From assembly GCA_031267155.1 (NCBI GenBank), contig JAIRZR010000435.1, forward strand, positions 1 to 6,564: 6,564 nt of DNA. The letters run 5' to 3'. Made by a program: the position numbers and the translations under genes. Source of the DNA: Prevotellaceae bacterium (GTDB lineage Bacteria; Bacteroidota; Bacteroidia; Bacteroidales; UBA932). Within the stretch, counting starts at the first letter, position 1; each line of letters opens with the position of its first letter. Shown here in pieces: positions 1-6,216 of the stretch. The notes below the pieces were generated by a model. It saw only the letters and a list, made by a program, of their open reading frames with translations. It did not search any database and was not told where the DNA came from.

Positions 1-3
1 TCT

Positions 4-119
4 GGGATAAGCATACTCATAATATTACTGTTAATTATTTAATATTCAGCTGCAAATACAGTAAAATTATTTGATATTTACCCCATTTTTTTTTACTCTT
101 TTTTTATTTTGCTTATCCC
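4..119. repeat. AT-rich segment bounded by a 10-bp perfect inverted repeat
   Basis: GGGATAAGCA at 4-13 is matched by its exact reverse complement TGCTTATCCC at 110-119. The roughly 96 bases between are very AT-rich, include long T-runs (86-94 and 99-110, broken by short interruptions), and contain no reading frame of note. The geometry resembles a miniature inverted-repeat element or the end of an insertion sequence. No transposase is visible, and the left flank lies outside the window, so a target-site duplication cannot be tested. The similarity stops at the outer edge: positions 2-3 do not pair with 120-121. The repeat is seen directly; the mobile-element reading is inference. An imperfect AT-rich direct repeat (32-49 versus 63-80) lies inside. 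Confidence 0.4.
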
Positions 120-171
120 GAACTCAGGTTAGTGAAAAACGCCGGAAAACATAAGAGAGACAGAAAAAGTC

Positions 172-389
172 TCACTATAGATGAAACCCAAAAACCGGTT
201 TTTGAAAATCATTTCACGAGCGATAAAATCTGTTTCACGGGAAATGAAACCCGTCTCACGGGAGAGGAAACCCGTCTCGGGAGAGGAATCATGAAAAACT
301 CAGGAGAAACGTACTCCGTCTCACGAGAGATGAAAAATTTTTCAGGAGAGATGAAATCCGTTACAAGAGAGATTTTTTTCATCTCTCGT
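172..389. repeat. Degenerate tandem array, 21-bp period, hairpin-forming units
   Basis: Copies close to TCACGGGAGATGAAA recur with starts near 172, (193, very degenerate), 214, 235, 256, 275, 300, 321, 342 and 363. The spacing is exactly 21 bp except around 275, where one 19-bp and one 25-bp step add 2 bases. Many units can fold on themselves: ACGGG at 237-241 pairs with CCCGT at 250-254, ACGGG at 258-262 with CCCGT at 271-275, and GGAG at 303-306 with CTCC at 314-317. Because 21 is a multiple of three, frames stay open through it on both strands. However, the net +2 slip moves the reading frame relative to the repeat, so conservation appears to be at the DNA or RNA level. It has no CRISPR repeat-spacer structure. 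Its function is unknown. It lies just upstream of the hypothetical gene at 459. Confidence 0.7.
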
Positions 390-399
390 ATGTTTTTTT
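323..399 (+). terminator. Competing hairpins followed by a T-run; possible terminator
   Basis: ACGAGAGATGAAAAA (323-337) is perfectly complementary to TTTTTCATCTCTCGT (375-389), a 15-bp stem with a 37-base loop. A smaller stem within it, GAGAGAT (367-373) with ATCTCTC (381-387), uses the same right arm. A run of seven T residues (393-399) begins 3 bases after the long stem and 5 after the short one. The arrangement could end transcription leaving the array, or act as a switch ahead of the gene at 459. The stems are AT-rich and the T-run is slightly displaced, so a terminator is only a possibility. Confidence 0.3.
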
Positions 400-458
400 C
401 AGTCAATTCGCACGAAAATAAATAACTCTAATATAATAATTAATTAAATCACAGACGT

Positions 459-950
459 ATGAACACTTTAGTAGAAATTTTAATCAGTTCGGTCAACACG
501 GTTTTTGACCTTTCAGACATGTTTTTATCCTCCCTTTCCGACGGAGGATTTCTATCGGCAGCCGGCGGCGGCGCTACGCTCGCCTTCGCATTGGGTACGG
601 TGGCGCAGGGCATCGACGAGCAGTTCAGCAACATCGACAACCTTGTTACCGTCGTCACGGTGCACCAGACAACATGGCCGATGCCGTCCAACCTGCTCCA
701 GCAGCTCACCAACAACCGCGACCAGCTTCATACGCTGATAAACAAATGCCGCACCACCTCAGGCTCACAGGTTGACCGCGCGCTTCGCAATTCACTGCTT
801 AAATCGACCGTAGGACTTTGCCTGCTTGAAGCAAGAATCTGGGCTTATGGAGAATTTGTCTGTATAGCTATATCAGGACATGACATGTCGCAGTATCATG
901 AAACTGCTCCACCTTATTTATTTCACATCACTGAAACGGGATACCATTAG
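459..950 (+). CDS. Hypothetical protein, 163 residues, possibly altered C-terminus
   Basis: I cannot assign a function. The ATG at 459 is the first in frame, with an AT-rich, Shine-Dalgarno-free upstream sequence, which is usual in Bacteroidota. The N-terminus (residues 1-29) is amphipathic and hydrophobic. A glycine/alanine-rich stretch follows (about 29-51, with AAGGGATLAFALGTVAQG), then a region with TVVTVHQTTWPMP (about 64-76), and a polar, probably helical section (77-125). There is no cleavable signal peptide and no clear transmembrane helix. The style and codon use of residues 1-117 look like a genuine gene. From about nt 840 (WAYGEF onward) the DNA becomes AT-rich and the protein loses its regular pattern, ending in a histidine- and tyrosine-rich tail. 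My impression is that relatives are longer, so this could be a truncated or frameshifted member, but I cannot check that. It lies 69 bases beyond the 21-bp array and may be connected with it. A short GGATAC/GTATCC stem (939-944/954-959) spans the stop codon. Confidence 0.6.
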   Translation: MNTLVEILISSVNTVFDLSDMFLSSLSDGGFLSAAGGGATLAFALGTVAQGIDEQFSNIDNLVTVVTVHQTTWPMPSNLLQQLTNNRDQLHTLINKCRTTSGSQVDRALRNSLLKSTVGLCLLEARIWAYGEFVCIAISGHDMSQYHETAPPYLFHITETGYH

Positions 951-960
951 ATAGTATCCT

Positions 961-1030
961 CTGTGCACAGTTGACATTTTGAAATACACCTTCGGGAACT
1001 TTTTATCACAGGATTTGTTATAGTTCCCGA
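961..1030. promoter_or_regulatory. Palindrome and 9-bp inverted repeat in the susC leader
   Basis: The 239-base spacer before susC holds a perfect 10-bp palindrome, CTGTGCACAG (961-970). It also holds an inverted repeat, TCGGGAACT (992-1000) with AGTTCCCGA (1022-1030), whose arms are separated by 21 bases. The second could be a protein-binding site or an RNA hairpin with a large loop; it lacks a T-run, so it is not a standard terminator. The remainder (1040-1150) is purine-rich and then AT-rich, with no further gene. I found no good Bacteroides-type -33/-7 promoter for susC. A regulatory role is inference from location and symmetry only. Confidence 0.3.
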
Positions 1031-1189
1031 TAAATATTAATTAAAAGGAAAGGGGGTATTTGGATGAGAAAGTAATATTGAAAAAGAGAGAAGAATTAAG
1101 ATGAGAAATACACATACATAATATAAATATTATAAAAATAAATAGTTTTTACTATGGAAATTATGTGTAAAAGCAAAGAAACTAATACC

Positions 1190-4100
1190 ATGAAAAAACC
1201 TGTTTTGCTTGCGTTATTCTGTTTATTAACCATACAGCAAGTCTTTTCGCAGGGCTCGAGCTTGAGCGGCACCGTGTTTGAAGATTCGGGAGAACCGCTT
1301 CAGGGCGTGAGCATTGTGATCAAGGGGACTACCTCCGGAGTAGCCAGCGACAGCAACGGAAAATATTCCATTAAAGTACAGAACGGTTCGACGCTGATCT
1401 TTTCGTGTGTGGGATTCGTCACGCAGGAGATAGAATACACCGGACAGAATTCGCTCGACATCACTATGGCTGACGAACAGCTGGGTCTCGACGAAGTCGT
1501 AATCGTGGGCTATGGCGTGCAGAAGAAGCGCGAAGTTACGGGCGCGGTTTCATCCATTAAGATGGAGGACACCCCTGTTGCGACCTTCTCTACCGTGAGT
1601 CACGCGCTGGCGGGCAAGGCTGCGGGTCTGCAGGTTAGCCAGACAAGCGCGCAGGTCGGCGGCGGGAGCAAGTTCCGGATCCGCGGCGAGACGTCAACCG
1701 GCGCAGGCAACGAGCCGCTGATCATCATCGACGGTTTTCCGGTTACATCCGGATCGGACCTCGGTTCCGGATCGAGCTACAGCGCCGGCAGAACGGACAA
1801 TATCCTGGAATCGCTCAACCCGAACGATATCGCTTCAATCGAGATACTGAAGGACGCAAGCTCAACAGCCATCTACGGTTCGCGTGCCGGACATGGCGTG
1901 ATTATCGTTACCACAAAGAGGGGACGCAATGAGCAGAGGAGGATAAACTATTCGGGCAACGTGTCCGTGCAGAGCATGAAAAACGGATACGACATGCTTG
2001 GCGCGAAAGAGTTTATGGAACACTGGAACAGGGTATATTACGAAAAGTACCTGCAAAGAAACGGAATGGACATCTATGCCGGCTATATAAAGCCCAATCC
2101 GAATCCGGAGCCTTTCGTGCCGCGGTACACCGACAGCCAGATCGCATCGGCGCGAACCACCGACTATTTCAACGAAGTAACCCGCACGGGCGTGCAGCAT
2201 TCGCACAACCTGTCGCTGACCAGCGGTACGGAAACCACGCAGTATATGGCTTCCGTCAACTATTTCGACCAGAGGGGCGTCATCAGGAACAACAACATGA
2301 GCCGCCTGTCCGCCAACCTGAACCTCGACCAGAAGCTGTCACAGTACGTGAAGACGGGACTGTCGCTCAACCTGAGCCGCAACCGCTACGACAACGTGCC
2401 GCTGGGCGACAACGAATGGGAAAATTCCGGCATCATCGTTTCGGCAGTGAGGTTTGCTCCGTACGTGCCGGTGCGCGACGCCAGCGGAAAATATTCGCTC
2501 AATCCCGACATGACGCAGGTGCCAAACCCCGTGTCGCTGCTCGACATCACGGACAACACGACCAAGGACAGGCTGCTGGGATCGGCATACCTGCAGGTGG
2601 AGCCGGTAAAACATCTTGTGCTGAAGGCTTCGCTGGGCGTGGACAGGAAATATGCCAAGCGTAAAGCCTACCTGCCGACGACAACCCTGCTCGGCGCCGC
2701 CACAAACGGCAATGCAAACATCTCGCAGGAGGACAAGCTCGACTGCATCATGGACCTGACGGCAAACTACAGCCGCGACATCGGCAGTCACAGCTTCACC
2801 GCCCTGCTGGGATATTCCTTCCAGCAGTTCAACACCGAGGGAGTGTATGCCGGCAACACCGATTTCCCGATAAACGGGTTTCTGTACAACAATCTCGCTG
2901 TCGGAAACGGCGCCAGGCCATCGGTCAATTCGTGGGCAAGCAGAAACTCGCTCGGCTCGTACTTCGGACGTATCAACTATTCGTTCCTGGGGCGCTATCT
3001 CCTGACGGCAAGCCTGCGCGCCGACGGCGACTCGAACTTCAATCCGAAATACCGCTGGGGATATTTCCCTTCGGTGTCCCTGGGATGGCGGTTCAGCGAC
3101 GAGCCTTTCATGGAGTCTGTCTCCGGCGTTCTCTCCAACGGAAAGCTGAGGGGCGGATACGGACAGACGGGTAACTCGAACGTCGGCAACAGAATCCGTA
3201 ACGCTTACGGCGCCGGAAGCACTTATGTGTTCGGCGATACCGGATACACCGGCGTCAATGTCATACGCCTGGGCAATCCGGCTCTGACATGGGAGACGAC
3301 CAGCGAATTTAACGCAGGTCTGGATCTGGGTTTCCTCAAAAACCGCATCAACCTGACGCTCGAGTACTACGACCGCATCATCTCCGACCTGCTGGTAACC
3401 AGCAAGAGTCTGCTTTCGTATCACGAAATAACGTCCATGGCGGCAAACATCGGAAAGACGCGCGGACGGGGATTCGAAGCGACACTGAATACGCTTAACA
3501 TCAGTACGGACAGGGTGTCGTGGAGTACCGACTTTACCCTGTCGCTGTACCGCGACCGCTGGGAAGAGCGCGACCCGACCTGGAAGCCGGCAGTTTACCA
3601 GTCGGCAAAGGATCCCATCCGCGCCATGTATCCCTACAGGTCGGACGGACTGATGGCTGCGGGCGAAACCGCTCCGGCATGGCAGCCCGCCCTGCTGCCC
3701 GGACAGATCAAAATTAAAAACCTGAAGGACGAAAAGGGAAGGGAGAACATCATCGACCAGTATGATCGCGAACTGGCGGGTTCGAGCGATCCGGCATTCA
3801 ATTTCGGCTTCAACAACGTTGTCCGGTACAGGAACTTCGACTTCAATATCTACTTCTACGGAGAGGTGGGACGTCTGAGGGGCGCAAGCTATTACAACAA
3901 CTGGGTAGCGGGATATTCCGGGAAAAACGTCCAGAACCTGTCAAGGAGAACCTTCGACAGCTGGTTTCACGACAGCCGGAACACCACGCAGCCAGGCGTA
4001 ATCGAAAGCACGTATGCCAGCTACGACAGCAACAGCGACTACTGGTACAAAAAGATAAGCTATGTCAGATGCCGCAATATCACGCTGGGATACACCGTCC

Positions 4101-4261
4101 CCGTTTCAAAAAGCATACTGAACAGCATCCGCGTGTATGCCGATGTAAACAACCCGTTTGTCATTACAAACTGGAACGGCGTCGATCCGGAAACGGACAG
4201 CGACAGGTATGCGTATCCGAACGTTACGAGTTTCAGCATAGGTATAGACATTTCATTCTAA
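1190..4261 (+). CDS. SusC/RagA-family TonB-dependent outer-membrane transporter
   Basis: This is a complete 1023-residue SusC-like porin that should import an unidentified oligosaccharide or other nutrient across the outer membrane, powered by TonB-ExbBD. From the ATG at 1190 the order is: signal peptide (1-20, MKKPVLLALF start, cleavage likely FS|QG); carboxypeptidase-regulatory-like domain (about 24-93, SGTVFEDSGEPLQGVSI); TonB-box region (about 101-109, DEVVIVGYG); plug domain (about 113-246, including LIIIDGFPV and the family motif IYGSRAGHGVIIVTTK); and beta-barrel (about 250-1023). The barrel carries the C-terminal motif VYADVNNPF...NGVDPE (982-1001) and a terminal phenylalanine (GIDISF), typical of Bam-inserted barrels. 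No extra N-terminal STN domain is present, so signalling through a FecR-type anti-sigma factor is not indicated. In-frame ATGs at 1154 and 1163 would add 12 or 9 charged residues before the signal peptide, so 1190 is preferred. The susD-like gene follows directly. Substrate cannot be read from the sequence. SusC family assignment is very secure. Confidence 0.97.
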   Translation: MKKPVLLALFCLLTIQQVFSQGSSLSGTVFEDSGEPLQGVSIVIKGTTSGVASDSNGKYSIKVQNGSTLIFSCVGFVTQEIEYTGQNSLDITMADEQLGLDEVVIVGYGVQKKREVTGAVSSIKMEDTPVATFSTVSHALAGKAAGLQVSQTSAQVGGGSKFRIRGETSTGAGNEPLIIIDGFPVTSGSDLGSGSSYSAGRTDNILESLNPNDIASIEILKDASSTAIYGSRAGHGVIIVTTKRGRNEQRRINYSGNVSVQSMKNGYDMLGAKEFMEHWNRVYYEKYLQRNGMDIYAGYIKPNPNPEPFVPRYTDSQIASARTTDYFNEVTRTGVQHSHNLSLTSGTETTQYMASVNYFDQRGVIRNNNMSRLSANLNLDQKLSQYVKTGLSLNLSRNRYDNVPLGDNEWENSGIIVSAVRFAPYVPVRDASGKYSLNPDMTQVPNPVSLLDITDNTTKDRLLGSAYLQVEPVKHLVLKASLGVDRKYAKRKAYLPTTTLLGAATNGNANISQEDKLDCIMDLTANYSRDIGSHSFTALLGYSFQQFNTEGVYAGNTDFPINGFLYNNLAVGNGARPSVNSWASRNSLGSYFGRINYSFLGRYLLTASLRADGDSNFNPKYRWGYFPSVSLGWRFSDEPFMESVSGVLSNGKLRGGYGQTGNSNVGNRIRNAYGAGSTYVFGDTGYTGVNVIRLGNPALTWETTSEFNAGLDLGFLKNRINLTLEYYDRIISDLLVTSKSLLSYHEITSMAANIGKTRGRGFEATLNTLNISTDRVSWSTDFTLSLYRDRWEERDPTWKPAVYQSAKDPIRAMYPYRSDGLMAAGETAPAWQPALLPGQIKIKNLKDEKGRENIIDQYDRELAGSSDPAFNFGFNNVVRYRNFDFNIYFYGEVGRLRGASYYNNWVAGYSGKNVQNLSRRTFDSWFHDSRNTTQPGVIESTYASYDSNSDYWYKKISYVRCRNITLGYTVPVSKSILNSIRVYADVNNPFVITNWNGVDPETDSDRYAYPNVTSFSIGIDISF

Positions 4262-5806
4262 ATGTTAAACAGTAAAAATATAATTGTGATTATGACAGCA
4301 ATATGCAAATTTTCAGCAGCGGCGCTGCTGATGGCAATCGGCCTGCAGGCGTGCACGCTGGAAACGGAAGTGTACGACGATATCAACCCCTCGATATATC
4401 CCACTACCGAAAGGGATGCGGAAGACATGGTTACTGCAAGCCTCTACGGAGCTTTCCGCAACAACGGCTACAACGGACTGTTCAACGCTGCAACGGGCGT
4501 TCAGACAAGCACCGACATGGCAAGCGACTACGGCCTGTGCTCGTGGGACGACGGCGGCGGGTGGATGCGGCTGGCATCCGCTTCATACGGGGCAACGGGC
4601 GATTCGCGCAACGTAACGAATTTCTGGAGGGATTATACCAACTATATCAGCAAGATGACGCTGACAATCGACCGGATATCGGGAATGAATATCGACGAAA
4701 GCCTCAAAACCCGGCTCATTGCCGAACTGCACTGCGGCCGCGGTTTCCTGGCGTTTGTCCTGTACGACCTCTACGGTCCGATTATCCTGGCAGATCTGGA
4801 AACGCTGAAGAATCCGCAGGAAGAGAAGATCCTGCCGAGACAGACGGACGAGGCGACAAGGACGTTTATCGTTGAGGAGCTGACCGAGGCGGCGAAAAAT
4901 CTGCCCCATTCCTACAAAAGGGGAGACGTGGGCTACGGACGGTTTACAAAGGGTCTCTGCCACATGGTGCTGCTCAAGTTCTACATGCAGACTGCACAGT
5001 GGGACATGGCGGAAAAGGAAGGACGCGAACTGATGAAGCCGGAATACGGATACGGTCTCGTCCCGGAATACAAAGACATCTTTACCGAAGCCAACGAAAA
5101 GAACGAGGAAACCGTGTGGGCGGTCAACTGCAAGCACGGATTCCAGACGCACAAGTGGTTTCCCCATGCCATGACAAACAACTATCCGGGATACACCGGC
5201 GGCTGGGGAGGATACAAGATGACCTGGAAATTCTTCAAGACGTTCGAAGCCGGCGACAAGCGCAGGGAAACAATTATCTACGAATATGTTACTCTGGAGG
5301 GAGATACTCTGAACGAGAAGAATAAGGGTAAGGAAGGCAACTCGCTTGCGCAGGGCGTTCTCCCGATGAAGTATGATGTCGCTACGGCAAATCTGGTTGG
5401 CGAAAACTGTCAGATCGACTGGATCGTTTACCGTTACGCCGATGTCATTACTCTGCTGGCGGAAGCTATCGTACGCAAGGGAAACACTGTTACCGGCGAG
5501 GCTGTCAGCCTGCTTAACAGGGTGAGGACAAGAGCCGGTCTGAATGCGTATGCCGAAAACAGCTTCTCCGGAGCACGCGACTTTCTCAACAAGCTGCTGG
5601 ACGAACGGGGTCACGAATTTTACTTCGAGGGATGCCGCCGTCAGGATCTTATCCGCGACGGTTCATACGTTGCAAAAATGAACGAAAAACGTACAGACCT
5701 CGGCTGGGCAACTCCGGTAGTGACAAACGACCGGATTCTGTTCCCGCTGCAGGAGTCGGCAATTATCGAAGGCAAGGGTATTGTGAAACAAAACCCCGGC
5801 TATTAA
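4262..5806 (+). CDS. SusD/RagB-family surface nutrient-binding lipoprotein
   Basis: This is a complete 514-residue SusD-like protein, the lid that captures substrate at the cell surface and closes over its SusC partner. A lipoprotein signal peptide ends in the lipobox LQAC, with lipidated Cys31 followed by TLETE. The ATG at 4262 comes immediately after the susC stop codon. An in-frame ATG at 4292 would give a more usual 20-residue signal peptide and may be the true start. The N-terminal SusD-like helical domain covers roughly residues 32-250 (TERDAEDMVTASLYGAFRN; SKMTLTIDRISG). The C-terminal SusD/RagB domain holds the family motifs RYADV (391-395), LNRVRTRAGL (418-427), FYFEGCRRQDLIR (453-465) and the final QNPGY (510-514). 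Length is usual for the family. The zero-base junction implies co-transcription and probably translational coupling with susC. A terminator 25 bases downstream ends the operon. The ligand is unknown. Confidence 0.96.
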   Translation: MLNSKNIIVIMTAICKFSAAALLMAIGLQACTLETEVYDDINPSIYPTTERDAEDMVTASLYGAFRNNGYNGLFNAATGVQTSTDMASDYGLCSWDDGGGWMRLASASYGATGDSRNVTNFWRDYTNYISKMTLTIDRISGMNIDESLKTRLIAELHCGRGFLAFVLYDLYGPIILADLETLKNPQEEKILPRQTDEATRTFIVEELTEAAKNLPHSYKRGDVGYGRFTKGLCHMVLLKFYMQTAQWDMAEKEGRELMKPEYGYGLVPEYKDIFTEANEKNEETVWAVNCKHGFQTHKWFPHAMTNNYPGYTGGWGGYKMTWKFFKTFEAGDKRRETIIYEYVTLEGDTLNEKNKGKEGNSLAQGVLPMKYDVATANLVGENCQIDWIVYRYADVITLLAEAIVRKGNTVTGEAVSLLNRVRTRAGLNAYAENSFSGARDFLNKLLDERGHEFYFEGCRRQDLIRDGSYVAKMNEKRTDLGWATPVVTNDRILFPLQESAIIEGKGIVKQNPGY

Positions 5807-5831
5807 AACGTTAACGACTATCATTTTCCTG

Positions 5832-5864
5832 AAACAGCCGGACTGTCAGTCCGGCTGTTTTTTT
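5832..5864 (+). terminator. Intrinsic terminator of the susCD unit
   Basis: AAACAGCCGGACT (5832-5844) and AGTCCGGCTGTTT (5848-5860) form a perfect 13-bp GC-rich stem with a 3-base loop. T residues continue to 5864. This textbook rho-independent terminator starts 25 bases after the susD stop and shows that the unit ends after two genes. Confidence 0.93.
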
Positions 5865-5902
5865 AATACTGCGCGCGGGCTAAAAAATGGAGATTATAGA
5901 AA

Positions 5903-6000
5903 AGCATATAGAAATAGAGCATATAGGAAGCATATAGGATAGCATATAGGATAGCATATAGGAAGCATGGAGGAAGCATGGAGGATACATGGAGGATATA
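5903..6000. repeat. Purine-rich minisatellite, 11-12 bp units
   Basis: About eight head-to-tail copies start at 5903, 5918, 5929, 5941, 5953, 5964, 5975 and about 5986, with steps of 15, 11, 12, 12, 11, 11 and about 11. The first five have the core AGCATATAGGA and the last three AGCATGGAGGA (the final one lacks a G), so the array is in two blocks. It lies between the susCD terminator and the tRNA promoter. Unit lengths that are not multiples of three, frequent in-frame stops and an absence of coding style argue against a protein. Copy-number variation by slippage is likely; any function is unknown. With the flanking 5865-5902 and 6001-6030, which hold nothing recognisable, it fills this gene-free stretch. 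Confidence 0.8.
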
Positions 6001-6030
6001 GATTTCATCTCAAACCTTTTCAATGAAAGT

Positions 6031-6061
6031 TTTGTGTTTTCGAAAAAAGATGTACCTTTGC
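6031..6061 (+). promoter_or_regulatory. Bacteroides-type promoter for the tRNA gene
   Basis: TTTG at 6031-6034 serves as the -33 element and TACCTTTGC at 6053-6061 as the -7 element (consensus TAnnTTTG), separated by 18 bp. Transcription would start around 6067-6069, about 25 bases before the mature tRNA. The same element spacing occurs in front of hsdM. Confidence 0.8.
6052..6061 (+). other. Match to the CTnDOT-type attB core GTANNTTTGC
   Basis: GTACCTTTGC matches the ten-base target core GTANNTTTGC known for integration of CTnDOT-family conjugative transposons. The core overlaps the -7 promoter consensus, so matches occur by promoter similarity alone. No integrated element is visible in the window. 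This is a potential, unoccupied site only. Confidence 0.3.
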
Positions 6062-6092
6062 GCCCGCAATGAATGATTGTTTGTAGCATGTC

Positions 6093-6166
6093 GGCGCGGT
6101 AGCTCAGCAGGTTAGAGCGCATGATTCATAATCATGAGGTCTCCGGTTCAATCCCGGATCGCGCTA
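6093..6166 (+). tRNA. tRNA with CAT anticodon, probably elongator tRNA-Met
   Basis: A full 74-base cloverleaf is present. The acceptor arms are GGCGCGG (6093-6099) and TCGCGCT (6159-6165), closed by G.U at 1:72 and 7:66. The D-stem is GCTC/GAGC (6102-6105/6115-6118). The anticodon stem is CATGA/TCATG (6120-6124/6132-6136) around the loop TTCATAA, giving anticodon CAT at 6127-6129. The T-stem is TCCGG/CCGGA with loop TTCAATC. The discriminator is A at 6166, and the following CAA shows that CCA is added after transcription. The three stacked G-C pairs of an initiator anticodon stem are missing, so this is not tRNA-fMet. An Ile2 tRNA, with the C modified to lysidine, is the main alternative and cannot be fully excluded. 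Confidence 0.96.
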
Positions 6167-6175
6167 CAAAAGAAG

Positions 6176-6215
6176 TCAGAGGTTTACAAGGAGATTGTAG
6201 GTTTCTGATTTTTTT
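6176..6215 (+). terminator. G.U-rich intrinsic terminator after the tRNA
   Basis: TCAGAGGTTTACAA (6176-6189) can pair as RNA with TTGTAGGTTTCTGA (6195-6208). This makes a 14-bp stem with four central G.U wobbles, a GGAGA loop, and a run of T at 6209-6215. The wobbles hide it from a simple DNA palindrome search. On the other strand they become A.C mismatches, so it should act only on rightward transcription. It starts 10 bases after the tRNA end. Confidence 0.7.
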
Positions 6216-6216
6216 G

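Noticed and set aside
172..389. CRISPR array
   Set aside because: The units are contiguous, degenerate and only 21 bp long, with no unique spacers and no cas genes.
132..425. 97-codon frame beginning with GTG across the 21-bp array
   Set aside because: It has no ribosome binding site and low complexity. The repeat changes codon phase after the 2-bp slip, and an opposite-strand frame (209-406) is open for the same reason.
971..976. TTGACA as a -35 promoter box for susC
   Set aside because: No -10 box lies at suitable spacing, and Bacteroidota housekeeping promoters use a different consensus.
1143..1150. TAGTTTTT as a -7 box for susC
   Set aside because: It has one mismatch to TAnnTTTG and no TTTG near 18 bp upstream, and it is too close to the coding start to be persuasive.
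2339..3424. 361-codon minus-strand frame inside susC
   Set aside because: It is a shadow of the GC-rich susC codon pattern. The opposite frame encodes an unambiguous SusC barrel.
4583..5614. 343-codon minus-strand frame inside susD
   Set aside because: It is a shadow frame opposite a complete SusD with all family motifs.
5880..6122. 80-codon minus-strand frame across the minisatellite and tRNA
   Set aside because: It is made of repeat-derived MLSY-type residues and runs into the tRNA gene.
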